DNA from: Planctomycetota bacterium
GTDB lineage: Bacteria; Planctomycetota; MHYJ01; JACQXL01; JACQZI01
Direction: 5' to 3'
Assembly: GCA_016207825.1 (NCBI GenBank)
Contig: JACQZI010000005.1
Location: 124,001 to 188,000 of the forward strand
DNA length: 64,000 nt
Shown: positions 1 to 8,513 of the stretch, piece after piece
Numbering within the stretch: the first letter of the stretch is position 1
Layout of the letters: each line of letters opens with the position of its first letter
The notes under the pieces: model-generated
Database searches by the model: none
What the model was told of the DNA's origin: nothing
Seen by the model: only the letters and a program-made list of their open reading frames with translations
Made by a program: the position numbers and the translations under genes

Positions 1-126
1 CTGGCCGGGTATTTGCGGATTTTTTTCCATCGCGCATTTTGCGGTATCACACCGATTGCCTTTCAAGAATAATTTAATGCCTTCGCGACGGCATATCCTG
101 CAGTTTGCGCCACTTATTTTTGCCAT
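1..126 (-). CDS. rpsD: 30S ribosomal protein S4, N-terminal part (cut by window edge)
   Basis: Only the first 42 codons are inside the window. The ATG lies at 124-126. The start reads [16 protein letters not shown] and continues with two further cysteines, giving the CxxC...C...C pattern of the zinc-binding (C+) form of S4. S4 is a primary 16S rRNA binder that nucleates small-subunit assembly. It follows rpsK in the same direction, which is the usual alpha-operon order, after a spacer of about 90 bases filled by two GC-rich hairpins. The rest of the gene, and probably rpoA and rplQ, lie beyond the left edge. Confidence 0.93.
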   Translation of the reverse strand, partial: MAKISGANCRICRREGIKLFLKGNRCDTAKCAMEKNPQIPGQ

Positions 127-143
127 TTCTAATACTCCTTGCG

Positions 144-200
144 CCCCCGCCTACGGCGGGGGGAGCTCCCTATCGTCCCGCAGAGCGTAGCGGAGCGGGG
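144..200. repeat. Two GC-rich hairpins in the rpsK-rpsD spacer
   Basis: Bases 144-162 form a perfect 8-bp stem (CCCCCGCC, loop TAC, GGCGGGGG). A second weaker palindrome with CCCGC/GCGGG arms spans about 177-199. There is no T-run, so a terminator is unlikely. The first resembles the CCGCC/GGCGG hairpins at 6765-6793 and 43064-43093, so this is probably a copy of a dispersed palindromic element lodged inside the operon. Confidence 0.7.
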
Positions 201-217
201 GAATTAAATAGTTTAGA

Positions 218-670
218 TTATACCCTTCTCTTCTTGCGCGGGCGGCACCCGTTGTGCGGAAGAGGAGTCACATCTTCTATAGATTTAATGGTCAGTCCTG
301 ATGCCTGGAGTGTCCTGATTGCCGAATCACGCCCCGCGCCCGGACCCTTTACCTTGACGTCAATTTCCTTGATGCCGAATTTCTTGGCTTTATCTGCGAC
401 GCTGGCCGCGGCTTTCTGGGCGGCAAAAGGCGTGCTTTTCCTGGAGCCTTTATAGCCGATTGTCCCGGCAGAAGCCGAACAAAGCGTTGCACCGGTAATA
501 TCGGTAATCGTGATAATCGTATTATTGAAAGTGGATTTAACGTGAGCCACGCCGTGGGCGACTTCCCGCTTAATTTTCTTCTTGGCCGGCTTTTTTTCCG
601 GCACCCCGGTACCGCCCTTTTTCTTTTCTTCGGCGCTTCCGTCGATTACTTTCGCTTTTTGTGTTCTCAT
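218..670 (-). CDS. rpsK: 30S ribosomal protein S11
   Basis: 150 residues. The core is a clear S11: [14 protein letters not shown] near residue 45, the [14 protein letters not shown] region, and the conserved C-terminus with THNGC-like [14 protein letters not shown]11 forms part of the platform of the small subunit near the mRNA exit. The N-terminus carries about 30 extra lysine-rich residues compared with the usual 125-130 residue protein; the ATG at 670 has a GGAG about 10 bases upstream, so this extension appears to be translated. It lies between rpsM and rpsD in normal order. Confidence 0.97.
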   Translation of the reverse strand: MRTQKAKVIDGSAEEKKKGGTGVPEKKPAKKKIKREVAHGVAHVKSTFNNTIITITDITGATLCSASAGTIGYKGSRKSTPFAAQKAAASVADKAKKFGIKEIDVKVKGPGAGRDSAIRTLQASGLTIKSIEDVTPLPHNGCRPRKKRRV

Positions 671-698
671 ATTATTATTTTCTCCGTCAATTGATTAT

Positions 699-1082
699 TT
701 ATGTTTTAGCAAGAGACATCTTCTTGCCTGCTACCGTCTTACGAGGTCCCTTCCTGGTTCGGGCATTGGTCCGGGTGCGCTGCCCGCGGACGGGTAATCC
801 CTTACGGTGCCTGAAACCGCGGTAACTGCCGATATCTTTCAAACGCTGGATATTCTGGCCGATCTGTCGCCGCAAAGCGCCTTCAACCACAAAATGCTTA
901 TCAATGATATTATTAATGCGTCCGAGCTGGTCTTCGTTAAGGTTTTTCACCCTGATATTTTCATCGATATTAGCTTCCTTAAGGACTTTTTGCGAAAGGG
1001 TCTTGCCGATGCCGTAAATATACATTAAGCTGATTACCACTCTTTTATTTGCAGGAATTTCCACCCCAGCGATACGTGCCAT
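699..1082 (-). CDS. rpsM: 30S ribosomal protein S13
   Basis: 127 residues, starting [15 protein letters not shown], with the helix-two-turn-helix region [11 protein letters not shown] and the typical basic C-terminus [17 protein letters not shown] followed by [14 protein letters not shown]13 sits in the head of the small subunit, contacting the P-site tRNA and subunit bridges. It is followed by rpsK after 28 bases and preceded by rpmJ, the normal bacterial order. Confidence 0.98.
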   Translation of the reverse strand: MARIAGVEIPANKRVVISLMYIYGIGKTLSQKVLKEANIDENIRVKNLNEDQLGRINNIIDKHFVVEGALRRQIGQNIQRLKDIGSYRGFRHRKGLPVRGQRTRTNARTRKGPRKTVAGKKMSLAKT

Positions 1083-1103
1083 ATAAGATAGCTCCTTTTC
1101 TTT

Positions 1104-1217
1104 TTATCCTTGTCTTTGTTTATGACGCGGATTCGAACAGATAACTCTGATTTTGCCTTTGCGCCGGATAATCTGGCAATTTTCACAAATACGCTTTACT
1201 GACGGTCTTACTTTCAT
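1104..1217 (-). CDS. rpmJ: 50S ribosomal protein L36
   Basis: A 37-residue protein read directly from the sequence: it begins [19 protein letters not shown] and ends [10 protein letters not shown]. The zinc ribbon ligands CENC...C...H are all present, so this is the zinc-binding (C+) L36. It starts 5 bases after the infA stop codon. Short, but every family hallmark is present and the position between infA and rpsM is the standard one. Confidence 0.97.
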   Translation of the reverse strand: MKVRPSVKRICENCQIIRRKGKIRVICSNPRHKQRQG

Positions 1218-1222
1218 GATTT

Positions 1223-1438
1223 TTATCCTCTGTAAACTATTCTGGCTTTATTCAAATCATAAGGGGATATTTCCAAAGTCACCCTATCCCCCGGAATAAT
1301 CTTTATAAAATTCATTCTTAACCTGCCGGCCACATGGGCTAAAACCGTGTGGCCACCTTTTATTTCCACTTTAAACATTGCATTTGGCAAAGATTCTTTT
1401 ACGATTCCCTCTGTCTTAATAAAATCTTCTTTTACCAT
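1223..1438 (-). CDS. infA: Translation initiation factor IF-1
   Basis: 71 residues, a complete OB-fold IF-1: start [20 protein letters not shown], then [20 protein letters not shown] and the end [13 protein letters not shown]-1 occupies the A site of the 30S subunit during initiation. It starts only 4 bases after the map stop codon and is followed by rpmJ, so these genes are co-transcribed. Confidence 0.98.
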   Translation of the reverse strand: MVKEDFIKTEGIVKESLPNAMFKVEIKGGHTVLAHVAGRLRMNFIKIIPGDRVTLEISPYDLNKARIVYRG

Positions 1439-1442
1439 AGTC

Positions 1443-2198
1443 CTATTCTTTGGTCAGGATATCGTACCCCGAAGCCGTCACGGCAATCGAATGCTCGAAA
1501 TGAGCGCAGAGTTTGCGGTCACGCGTCACGACGGTCCATTTATTCTTAAGGGTTTCCACTTCCCAAGAACCCTCGTTCACCATCGGTTCAATCGCAATGA
1601 CAACGCCCGGCTTCAGGATTACATCTGCCTGCTCTTCGGGAGAAATCCGGTAATTGGGCACCTGAGGGTCTTCATGAAGCTCCGTACCGATTCCATGCCC
1701 GACATACTGACGCACTACCGAATACCCCTGGGATTCAACGAAATTCTGGATAGTTGCCGATATCTCAAAAAGATGCCTGCCCGGCACTATTTTATCAATC
1801 GCCATATCCAGGGCTTTTTTGGTTACCTCAATCAAACGCTTTGCCTTTTCCGAAATCTCCCCGGCCCCCATGGTAAATGCCGCGTCGGCATAATAATTCT
1901 TATAACGCACTCCCACGTCAACGCTGATGATATCGCCGGATTTTATCCTGCGGGAATCCGGTATCCCATGAACCAGTTCTTCGTTTATCGAAACACAGAT
2001 ATTCGCGGGGTAGCCGCGATATCCTTTAAAAGCCATTTCACCTCCGTGCTTTATCACATAATCCATCATTTTTACGTCCAGCTCGATAGTGGAAAGCTCT
2101 GGCTTAATCATTTCCCGCGCTAATTTCATTGCACCGGCAACTATCAAGCCGGCCTGCCGCATTAATTCGATTTCGCGGGCTGATTTATACTTAATCAT
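1443..2198 (-). CDS. map: Methionine aminopeptidase, type I
   Basis: 251 residues, the usual length for bacterial type I enzymes, which remove the initiator methionine from new proteins. Metal ligands are visible in order: D in [17 protein letters not shown] (two Asp), H in [15 protein letters not shown] in IAIEPMVN and a late E in FEHSIAVT. The start ATG overlaps the adk stop by four bases (2195-2198), indicating translational coupling within the ribosomal operon. Confidence 0.97.
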   Translation of the reverse strand: MIKYKSAREIELMRQAGLIVAGAMKLAREMIKPELSTIELDVKMMDYVIKHGGEMAFKGYRGYPANICVSINEELVHGIPDSRRIKSGDIISVDVGVRYKNYYADAAFTMGAGEISEKAKRLIEVTKKALDMAIDKIVPGRHLFEISATIQNFVESQGYSVVRQYVGHGIGTELHEDPQVPNYRISPEEQADVILKPGVVIAIEPMVNEGSWEVETLKNKWTVVTRDRKLCAHFEHSIAVTASGYDILTKE

Positions 2199-2836
2199 TT
2201 GCCTTTTATCAAAGCCATCAGGCGTTCCGTAATCTTATCTATGTCTTCATCGGCTTTAATATTTATGACCGCTTTCTTGTAATATTCCAGAAGCGGGTAA
2301 GTATCCTTACGGTAAACTTCCAGCCGGTGTTTGATGGTTTCGGCTTTATCGTCATTCCTCTGATATAATTCTCCGCCGCATTTATCGCAGATATTTTCCT
2401 TGGCAGGGGCGTTATACTTAATATGGAAATTAACGCCGCATTTACGGCAGGTGCGCCTGCCGGAAAGCCTTTCGATGACAATGCTATCGGTGACATCCAT
2501 GCTGATTACCTTATCAATTTTAAGATTGGATTCCTTCAGGATACCGTCAAGGGATTCGGCCTGCTTTACGGTCCTGGGGAATCCGTCCAGGATGAATCCT
2601 TTTTTGCAATCCGGTTCTTTTATACGCTGGGCGATTATTTCGATGATGATGGAATCCGGCACCAGACCGCCCGCTTCCATGTATTCTTTCGCTTTTTTGC
2701 CTACTGGAGTCCCCTTTTTTATGGATTCCCTCAGGATATCTCCGGTTGAAATATGGGCAATGCCGAGAGCATCTTTAAGCTTTGTCGCCTGTGTTCCCTT
2801 GCCTGAACCGGGAGCTCCAAGTAAAACAACTATCAT
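2195..2836 (-). CDS. adk: Adenylate kinase with zinc-type LID
   Basis: 213 residues. Walker A is GAPGSGKGTQA near residue 7; the AMP-binding ISTGDILRESI and GFPRTVKQAE follow. The LID domain has two CxxC pairs (CRKCG and CDKCGG) about 20 residues apart, a structural zinc site as in Gram-positive and many deep-branching bacterial enzymes. It interconverts AMP, ADP and ATP in the cytoplasm. It starts 2 bases after the secY stop and its own stop overlaps the map start. Confidence 0.98.
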   Translation of the reverse strand: MIVVLLGAPGSGKGTQATKLKDALGIAHISTGDILRESIKKGTPVGKKAKEYMEAGGLVPDSIIIEIIAQRIKEPDCKKGFILDGFPRTVKQAESLDGILKESNLKIDKVISMDVTDSIVIERLSGRRTCRKCGVNFHIKYNAPAKENICDKCGGELYQRNDDKAETIKHRLEVYRKDTYPLLEYYKKAVINIKADEDIDKITERLMALIKGK

Positions 2837-2838
2837 AG

Positions 2839-4176
2839 TTATCTACGTCCTCTCACTCTTCCTTTGGCTAAAAAGCCGTCATATTCCCTGACCAAAAGCT
2901 GCGATTCTATCTTTTGCATCAGGTCCAGTCCAACACCGACCACAATCAATATGCCCGTCCCGCCCAAAAAGCCCGTCACGTAGGTATCCACGTTAAGAAG
3001 CACCGAAATGATATTAGGCAAAACCGCTATCAGCGCCAAAAATGTCGCGCCGGTCAGCGTTATTCTGTTCATTATTTTTTCCATATAATCGGCTGTTTCA
3101 CGCCCCGGCCTTATGCCCGGTATAAAACTGCCCCATTCTTTGAGGTGTTCTGACATTTCAACCGGCCTGAAATAAAGTGCCGTCCAGAAATAAGTGAAAA
3201 AGAATATGAGTATTATATATAAAGACGTGTACCAGAATCCGGATTCGCTCCGGCTGAAAATACTCTGTAACATCTCGCTTTTGGTCACTTGTGCTATCAA
3301 CTGCGGAACGGCCATCAAAGTAACTGCGAAAATAACCGGCATGACTCCGGCCTGATTCACCCTTAAAGGCAGGTAATGCCTCTGGCCACCGTAGACCTTT
3401 TGTCCACGGATGTGCTTGGCGTATTGGACGGGAATCCTCCGCTGCGCCTGGGTCGTATAAACAATCGCCACAATCACCAGGACATATAACGCCAAAAGAA
3501 TCAAAGGCCTGTCTATAGTAACATTGCCTTTCTGGACCGCGTCTATCATCTGGACAACTGCATTCGGCATACGGTCAATAATTCCGGCCATGATAATCAA
3601 TGAAGCACCGTTTCCAATGCCGTATTCCGTAATCTGCTCGCCCAGCCACATCAGGAACATCGCCCCGGCTGTTAAAGAGCATATAGTCGGTAGGATAAAT
3701 GTCCAGAAACCGGGATTGAGAACAACCGGACCAACCCGTGCAGACACTTGAGGTGATTGCAAAACGGCAATCGTTGTGGTGGACCATAAAATACAGATAG
3801 GCAATGCGGCTAACCTTGTATACTGGCTGATTTTCCTGTAACCACTGGGACCTTCCTTGCTCAGGGCTTCCAGGCTTGGGATAACCTTAATGAGAAGCGA
3901 AAACATGATGGAAGCGGTGATATACGGCATAATTCCCAGCGTAAAGATGGAAAACTGGGAAAGCGCGCCTCCGGAAAAGATGGCGATAAAAGATACCGCC
4001 TTGTAGTTTTCTTCCAGTACTTTAAGCCATTCCTTGAGGGCTTCCACATTAACCCCGGGGATCGGTATGGCAAAACCAAGCCGGAAAACCGCCAGGAGCG
4101 CGAAGGTAAAAAGAATCCGGCGCCGGAGCTCCGGAATCATAAAAATGTTTACAATGATTTCTTTAATTCGGGACAT
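2839..4176 (-). CDS. secY: Protein translocase subunit SecY
   Basis: 445 residues with ten predicted membrane segments. Hallmarks include RRILFTFALLAVFRLGFAIP at the start, the plug-region FSGGALSQFSIFTLGIMPYI, the cytosolic loop YAKHIRGQKVYGGQRHYLP and the C-terminal MQKIESQLLVREYDG. SecY is the channel of the Sec translocon in the inner membrane. It follows rplO by 16 bases and precedes adk. Confidence 0.98.
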   Translation of the reverse strand: MSRIKEIIVNIFMIPELRRRILFTFALLAVFRLGFAIPIPGVNVEALKEWLKVLEENYKAVSFIAIFSGGALSQFSIFTLGIMPYITASIMFSLLIKVIPSLEALSKEGPSGYRKISQYTRLAALPICILWSTTTIAVLQSPQVSARVGPVVLNPGFWTFILPTICSLTAGAMFLMWLGEQITEYGIGNGASLIIMAGIIDRMPNAVVQMIDAVQKGNVTIDRPLILLALYVLVIVAIVYTTQAQRRIPVQYAKHIRGQKVYGGQRHYLPLRVNQAGVMPVIFAVTLMAVPQLIAQVTKSEMLQSIFSRSESGFWYTSLYIILIFFFTYFWTALYFRPVEMSEHLKEWGSFIPGIRPGRETADYMEKIMNRITLTGATFLALIAVLPNIISVLLNVDTYVTGFLGGTGILIVVGVGLDLMQKIESQLLVREYDGFLAKGRVRGRR

Positions 4177-4192
4177 ATTTCACCGGCACTAT

Positions 4193-4651
4193 TTAATTGG
4201 CTGCTTTTATCAGCTGGCAAGAACTGTTTGTCTTTTTGGCCTTCTCTGCAACCCCCTGGCTAAAAGCATGCGCGTGAATAATAAGTTTCTTAGTCAAGTC
4301 TCCCTTGCCAAGAATCTTTATTTTATCGTAACTGCCTTTGACAAGTCCTGTTTTAGAAAGCAATTCCGGGGTTACTTCGGTTCCCGCGTCAAACCGGTTT
4401 AAATCCTTGAGGTTGACAATGGCGACAGTTCCCTGGAAACGGGCGTTGGTGAATCCTCTTTTCGGCAGCCTGCGGATTAAAGGCATCTGTCCGCCTTCAA
4501 AATACGGGCGGCGCTGGTGGCCGGAACGGGCCAACTGCCCCTTATGACCTTTGCCTGAAGTGCCGCCATGGCCGGAACGGTCGCCTCTTCCGACGCGTTT
4601 CTTATGTTTACGTGTTATTTTTACGTTGTGTTTTAATTGAGTAATATTCAT
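4193..4651 (-). CDS. rplO: 50S ribosomal protein L15
   Basis: 152 residues, with the glycine-rich N-terminal tail of L15 ([20 protein letters not shown]) and the motif [20 protein letters not shown]. It overlaps the rpsE stop by four bases, leaving no room for rpmD (L30), which normally lies here in E. coli and Bacillus. L15 is a late-assembling large-subunit protein. Confidence 0.98.
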   Translation of the reverse strand: MNITQLKHNVKITRKHKKRVGRGDRSGHGGTSGKGHKGQLARSGHQRRPYFEGGQMPLIRRLPKRGFTNARFQGTVAIVNLKDLNRFDAGTEVTPELLSKTGLVKGSYDKIKILGKGDLTKKLIIHAHAFSQGVAEKAKKTNSSCQLIKAAN

Positions 4652-5160
4652 ACGGCATTAACACCCCTTAATTCTTCTATTGCTTTCTTTGTCTTTAATT
4701 TCTGCAATGCGACTACGGTGGCCCTGACCACATTCATCGGATTGGTGCTTCCCATAACTTTGGCAAGGACGTTTTCCACGCCAGCCAGCTCCAGAATGGC
4801 GCGCATGGCCGAACCTGCGATAATCCCGGTTCCTTTACAGGCCGGACGGACAATCACCCTTGAAGCACCGTATTTGCCTTCCACACGGTGTGGAATAGTC
4901 GTATCTTTAATCGGGATATCAACCAGGTTTCTTTTGGCCGCCTTGATGGCTTTTTCCACGGCGAAAGGCACTTCTTTGGCTTTTCCGTGCCCGTAGCCAA
5001 CACGTCCTTTTTTATTGCCCACGGTAACAAGTGCGCTAAAGTTAAACCGCTTACCTCCCTTGACAACCTTACAACAACGCTTTACCTTAAGGACAATTTC
5101 TTCGTATTCCGGGGCCTCCCTGGGTTCATCCCTCCTGTTTCTTCTCGGTGGTCTTTCCAA
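4648..5160 (-). CDS. rpsE: 30S ribosomal protein S5 (TTG start)
   Basis: 170 residues. The S5 signature is clear: [20 protein letters not shown], then [14 protein letters not shown] and [19 protein letters not shown]. The start codon is TTG at 5158-5160, fixed by an AAGGAGG Shine-Dalgarno site six bases upstream; no better ATG exists. S5 helps decoding fidelity and mRNA unwinding at the entry channel. It follows rplR by 31 bases and overlaps rplO. Confidence 0.96.
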   Translation of the reverse strand: MERPPRRNRRDEPREAPEYEEIVLKVKRCCKVVKGGKRFNFSALVTVGNKKGRVGYGHGKAKEVPFAVEKAIKAAKRNLVDIPIKDTTIPHRVEGKYGASRVIVRPACKGTGIIAGSAMRAILELAGVENVLAKVMGSTNPMNVVRATVVALQKLKTKKAIEELRGVNAV

Positions 5161-5191
5161 GATTTACCTCCTTAATAGGAAATTCAAATCA

Positions 5192-5560
5192 CTAAAACTT
5201 TAATCCGCCTTCTCGCGCGGAATCTGCCAATGCTTTAATGCGCCCGTGGTAAGGAAATCCGCCCCGGTCGAAAACCACAGTCTTGATATTCTTTTTAACC
5301 GCTTCCTCGGCCACTTTCTTGCCCACGACTTTAGCCGCGGCAACGTTTCCTCCAGACTTAACGCTTTTCTTTATATCCGGGGTGAGCGTGGAAACGGATA
5401 CCAAAGTATGACCCTTTTCATCATCTATCACCTGCGCGTAAATCTGATTAAGGGTACGGGTAACGCACAAACGCGGCTTAACCGCTGTTCCCTGAACTTT
5501 ATGGCGCAGGCGGTAATGGCGAATCGTCCTTTTACGCAGTATTTCTCTCGTTTTATTCAT
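5192..5560 (-). CDS. rplR: 50S ribosomal protein L18
   Basis: 122 residues from the ATG at 5558-5560 ([19 protein letters not shown]). An in-frame upstream start at 5584 would add eight residues unlike L18 and overlap rplF, so the shorter form is preferred; it begins 4 bases after the rplF stop. The ending [19 protein letters not shown] then AREGGLKF is diagnostic. L18 binds 5S rRNA together with L5. Confidence 0.96.
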   Translation of the reverse strand: MNKTREILRKRTIRHYRLRHKVQGTAVKPRLCVTRTLNQIYAQVIDDEKGHTLVSVSTLTPDIKKSVKSGGNVAAAKVVGKKVAEEAVKKNIKTVVFDRGGFPYHGRIKALADSAREGGLKF

Positions 5561-5564
5561 AGTA

Positions 5565-6119
5565 TTACGAAGCTCCGGACACAAAGGTCTTTCCGGCCTT
5601 TTTCTTTATTATTTCGTCGGCATATTTTATGCCTTTAAGATTATACACTTCACAGGGTTTAATCCCCCTCACAGAAGCGGAAAACTGCCCGAGCAATTCC
5701 TTATTCACACCCTGTATTATAAGCATGTTCGGGTTAGGCACAGTGACAGTAAGCCCGGCGGGAATATTTACTTTTACCGGATGGCTAAAACCTATGCTGA
5801 TAGTCAATTCCTGCCCTTGGACTTTTGCGTTATAACCAACACCGTGTATTTCAATCTTTTTCTCGTAGCCTTGCGAAACTCCGTGAATCGCGTTATTGAT
5901 AAGGCTCCGCGCCGTTCCGTAAACGGCTTTATCCGAAGCCAGTTTTATATTGCAGGTCAGCTTTACTTTCTTTGCCGCGGCATCAACCTCCACCTTAACA
6001 TTCGGGGATATTTTCTGCTCTATCTTGCCTTTAGGTCCGGCAATAAGCAAGGTATTATCCTTACGGGTCACATTCACCCCATCCGGCAACTGAATCGGTT
6101 TACTGCCTATTCGGGACAT
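5565..6119 (-). CDS. rplF: 50S ribosomal protein L6
   Basis: 184 residues, start [18 protein letters not shown], middle [20 protein letters not shown] followed by [10 protein letters not shown], and the end [20 protein letters not shown]. All are L6 hallmarks. L6 lies near the factor-binding site of the large subunit. Usual position between rpsH and rplR. Confidence 0.98.
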   Translation of the reverse strand: MSRIGSKPIQLPDGVNVTRKDNTLLIAGPKGKIEQKISPNVKVEVDAAAKKVKLTCNIKLASDKAVYGTARSLINNAIHGVSQGYEKKIEIHGVGYNAKVQGQELTISIGFSHPVKVNIPAGLTVTVPNPNMLIIQGVNKELLGQFSASVRGIKPCEVYNLKGIKYADEIIKKKAGKTFVSGAS

Positions 6120-6133
6120 TTAGAAAACTCCTT

Positions 6134-6535
6134 TTAATAAACGTTACAAATTATCTCGCCGCCCAAATTAAGCTTACGGCATTCTTTATCGCTCATTACC
6201 CCTTTGGGGGTGGATAATATGGAAACGCCCAATCCGTCCAGGATTTTGCTCATATTCTTGACCCGGCAATAAACGCGCCGGCCGGGTTTGCTTATCCTAA
6301 CGATTTTATTAATGATGCATTCGCCGTCTTCCCCGTATTTAAGGTAAACGGCAAGCGTATTATTTTTTTTATCCTCGGCTTTAACGGTTTTATAATCTTT
6401 AATATACCCTTCTTCCTTAAGGACACGGGCGATTTCCAGCTTAATGCTCGAAACGGGCATATTAACTTTTTCGGTTCCTCTCATCCGGGCGTTCCGGATC
6501 ATCGTTAACATATCAGCCACCGGGTCTGTGCTCAT
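6134..6535 (-). CDS. rpsH: 30S ribosomal protein S8
   Basis: 133 residues. It starts MSTDPVADMLTMIRNARMRG and ends with LSTPKGVMSDKECRKLNLGG and EIICNVY, both typical of S8. S8 binds the central domain of 16S rRNA and in E. coli represses the spc operon by binding its mRNA near rplE; whether that feedback exists here cannot be told. It starts 14 bases after the upstream partner's spacing and ends 14 bases before rplF. Confidence 0.98.
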   Translation of the reverse strand: MSTDPVADMLTMIRNARMRGTEKVNMPVSSIKLEIARVLKEEGYIKDYKTVKAEDKKNNTLAVYLKYGEDGECIINKIVRISKPGRRVYCRVKNMSKILDGLGVSILSTPKGVMSDKECRKLNLGGEIICNVY

Positions 6536-6564
6536 ACTAACTCCTTTTATAAGTTAAGTTCGCT

Positions 6565-6750
6565 CTACCAGCTTGCTTTCCTGACACCGGGCAACTTGCC
6601 TTCCGAGGCAAGCTTTCTGAAGCAAAGCCGGCACATGCAAAACCGGCGGTAATAAGCCCTGCGCCGGCCGCAAAGGAGGCAACGGTTATATTTCATAACC
6701 TTGTATTTAGGTTCGCTTTGCTGCTTTATCCTTAATGCTTTTGTCGCCAA
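6565..6750 (-). CDS. rpsN: 30S ribosomal protein S14, short zinc type (TTG start)
   Basis: 61 residues, the length of the zinc-binding (type Z) S14. Zinc ligands are CLLC and CRLC (residues about 24-27 and 40-43), and the end [11 protein letters not shown] is diagnostic. The start codon is TTG at 6748-6750, with GGGG six bases upstream. S14 is a late assembly protein of the small-subunit head. A twin hairpin lies in the 54-base spacer before it. Confidence 0.96.
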   Translation of the reverse strand: MATKALRIKQQSEPKYKVMKYNRCLLCGRRRAYYRRFCMCRLCFRKLASEGKLPGVRKASW

Positions 6751-6764
6751 GTTTATCCCCTTTT

Positions 6765-6793
6765 CCGCCTGAGGCGGGCCCGCCTTTGGCGGG
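6765..6793. repeat. Twin CCGCC/GGCGG hairpin in the rplE-rpsN spacer
   Basis: CCGCC-TGA-GGCGG is followed at once by CCCGCC-TTT-GGCGGG, and the pair together form one larger palindrome centred on GGGCCC. There is no T-run. The same two-hairpin layout occurs at 43064-43093 inside a protein gene, so this is a dispersed element rather than an operon-specific terminator. Confidence 0.8.
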
Positions 6794-6804
6794 CAATCTT
6801 CTAC

Positions 6805-7344
6805 TTAACTCCTGAAGGGCATCCCCAATGATTTTAACAATTCATGGGAGGCCTTTTTCGAACCGTTAGAAATCACCATGGTAATATCCATCCCCTGAAC
6901 AAACTGGACCTGATCAATGCTTATCTCCGGGAAAACCGACTGTTCGGCGATGCCCATATTAAAATTGCCCTGATTATCAAATGACTTCGGGTCCAATCCC
7001 CTGAAATCGCGCAAGCGTGGGATGACAATACTGATTAATTTATCTAGGAATTCATACATTGTCCTGCCCCTTAAGGTGACCTTGCAACCGATTTTCTCAC
7101 CTTTTCTCAGTTTAAATCCGGAAATGCTCTGACGGGCATAGGTTACCACCGGCTTTTGCCCGGTTATCGCGGCGATATCTTTTACCGTTGCCTCGATTCT
7201 GTCCTTGTTTTCGATCGCCTTGCCCACGCCGGCATTCACCACGATTTTATCCAGGCGCGGCACCGCCATTACATTCTTAAGGCTTAATTTCTCCTTTAAC
7301 ACCGGGATGCATTCTTTCTTATATTTTTCTAACAGTCTTGACAT
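6805..7344 (-). CDS. rplE: 50S ribosomal protein L5
   Basis: 179 residues, start MSRLLEKYKKECIPVLKEK, then VPRLDKIVVNAGVG, QKPVVTYARQSISGFKLRKG and the late DFRGLDPKSFDNQGNFNMG. L5 binds 5S rRNA and contacts the P-site tRNA. It follows rplX by 5 bases. Confidence 0.98.
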   Translation of the reverse strand: MSRLLEKYKKECIPVLKEKLSLKNVMAVPRLDKIVVNAGVGKAIENKDRIEATVKDIAAITGQKPVVTYARQSISGFKLRKGEKIGCKVTLRGRTMYEFLDKLISIVIPRLRDFRGLDPKSFDNQGNFNMGIAEQSVFPEISIDQVQFVQGMDITMVISNGSKKASHELLKSLGMPFRS

Positions 7345-7349
7345 ATTTA

Positions 7350-7664
7350 TTATGCGGTAATCGCTTGTTTACACTTTTTACAGCTTCTGTTTTTTACGCC
7401 GTCGGGCTGCTTCACAAAACCGACCCGGGTCGGTTTATTGCAATTCGGGCAAATCAGCTTTACATTAGATATATTAATAGGAGATTCTTTCTGGATACGG
7501 GCACCGTGCGGATAGTTAGAGCTGCGTTTCATATGTTTCCAAACCATATTAACGCCCTGCACCAGGATTTTCTCGCCTCCCGTCATGACCCGTATTACCT
7601 TGCCATCACGGTTCTTGTCGTCGCCGCTGATTACTTTTACGATATCGCCTTTTTTTATGTTCAT
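7350..7664 (-). CDS. rplX: 50S ribosomal protein L24
   Basis: 104 residues, with the KOW motif near the start (KGDIVKVISGDDKNRDGKV). The C-terminal part contains CPNC and CKKC (residues about 74-98), a zinc-ribbon-like extension found in many non-proteobacterial L24 proteins. L24 initiates large-subunit assembly. It begins 1 base after the rplN stop. Confidence 0.97.
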   Translation of the reverse strand: MNIKKGDIVKVISGDDKNRDGKVIRVMTGGEKILVQGVNMVWKHMKRSSNYPHGARIQKESPINISNVKLICPNCNKPTRVGFVKQPDGVKNRSCKKCKQAITA

Positions 7665-7665
7665 A

Positions 7666-8031
7666 TTAAACCACCTCCGGAGCCAGTGAAATTATCTTCA
7701 TGAAGTTAGAACGTAATTCTCTCGGGACCGCCCCGAAAATACGCGTTCCGCGCGGGTTGTTTTCGGCATCCAGAAGGACTATTGCATTCCTGTCAAACCG
7801 GACGTAAGATCCGTCTTTACGCCTGATGGGCGCCTTAGTACGGACTATCACGCCGCGGACAATGTCACCTTTTTTTAAAGCACCGCCGGTAATAATCTTC
7901 TTCACATTGCCGATAACGATGTCGCCGACTGCGGCATAGCGGTGTTTGCTTCCGCCCAGCACCTGTATGCAGCCGACTATCTTGGCGCCTGTATTATCGG
8001 CCACGACCAGCTTGGTTTTCATCATTATCAT
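7666..8031 (-). CDS. rplN: 50S ribosomal protein L14
   Basis: 121 residues; [19 protein letters not shown] and the end [18 protein letters not shown] are diagnostic. L14 forms an intersubunit bridge and is the binding site of the silencing factor RsfS. Two Met codons at positions 3 and 4 are alternative starts; the first was kept because L14 usually begins two or three residues before them. It lies 3 bases after rpsQ. Confidence 0.97.
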   Translation of the reverse strand: MIMMKTKLVVADNTGAKIVGCIQVLGGSKHRYAAVGDIVIGNVKKIITGGALKKGDIVRGVIVRTKAPIRRKDGSYVRFDRNAIVLLDAENNPRGTRIFGAVPRELRSNFMKIISLAPEVV

Positions 8032-8034
8032 AAA

Positions 8035-8301
8035 TTAATCCTGTTTTAGCTCAGCTTTCTTTACTATGCTTACCAGTCTCCACCTTTTGGTCTTGCTTAA
8101 GGGACGGGTCTCCATTATTTCCACCTCATCGCCTATATTAGCTTGTTCTTTTTCGTCATGGGCTTTATAGACGGTGGATTTTCTTATAAACTTTCCGTAT
8201 TTCGGATGGCGTAACAGCTTTTCCGCTTTGACAGCAATGGTTTTATCCATTTTATCGCTGATTACCACCCCGGTTCTCGTCCGCCTGAGACCTCGTTCCA
8301 T
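8035..8301 (-). CDS. rpsQ: 30S ribosomal protein S17
   Basis: 88 residues from the ATG at 8299-8301 ([20 protein letters not shown]), preceded by AGGAG eight bases upstream. A longer in-frame reading would run through the promoter and is rejected. S17 is a primary 16S rRNA binder (OB fold). It is the first gene of the operon here: rpmC, rplP and the rest of the S10 cluster do not lie upstream, which is unusual. Confidence 0.96.
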   Translation of the reverse strand: MERGLRRTRTGVVISDKMDKTIAVKAEKLLRHPKYGKFIRKSTVYKAHDEKEQANIGDEVEIMETRPLSKTKRWRLVSIVKKAELKQD

Positions 8302-8332
8302 TTGTAATTCTCCTATTAGTGAAAAACGATAT

Positions 8333-8360
8333 AGTATACAAAATAAAAACAGATTGTCCA
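8333..8360 (-). promoter_or_regulatory. Promoter of the rpsQ-to-rpsD ribosomal operon
   Basis: TGGACA at 8355-8360 (minus sense), 16-bp spacer, TATACT at 8333-8338. The start of transcription should fall near 8326, giving a leader of about 25 bases that contains the rpsQ ribosome-binding site. Confidence 0.7.
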
Positions 8361-8447
8361 CTTTTTTATGCATTTTTATTTAAATAATTATTGGGGCGGA
8401 AAACAGGGGCTAAAACCCTCTAAAGCGCAATCTTAGGAGAAAATTAC

Positions 8448-8475
8448 TTGACACTACCCACAAAACATATAAAAT
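8448..8475 (+). promoter_or_regulatory. Promoter of the five-repeat secreted protein gene
   Basis: TTGACA at 8448-8453, 16-bp spacer, TAAAAT at 8470-8475. The TTG of the -35 box is in frame with the gene downstream and can be mistaken for its start codon. Confidence 0.75.
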
Positions 8476-8513
8476 CCATGTTAATACAGATAAAATCATT
8501 AAAGGAGGCCTTT

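Noticed and set aside
142-200. Intrinsic terminator between rpsK and rpsD
   Set aside because: Strong hairpins but no T-run on either strand, and rpsD follows in the same operon.
8302-8373. Longer start for rpsQ
   Set aside because: The extra residues are encoded by the promoter and leader and do not resemble S17; the ATG at 8301 has a good Shine-Dalgarno site.
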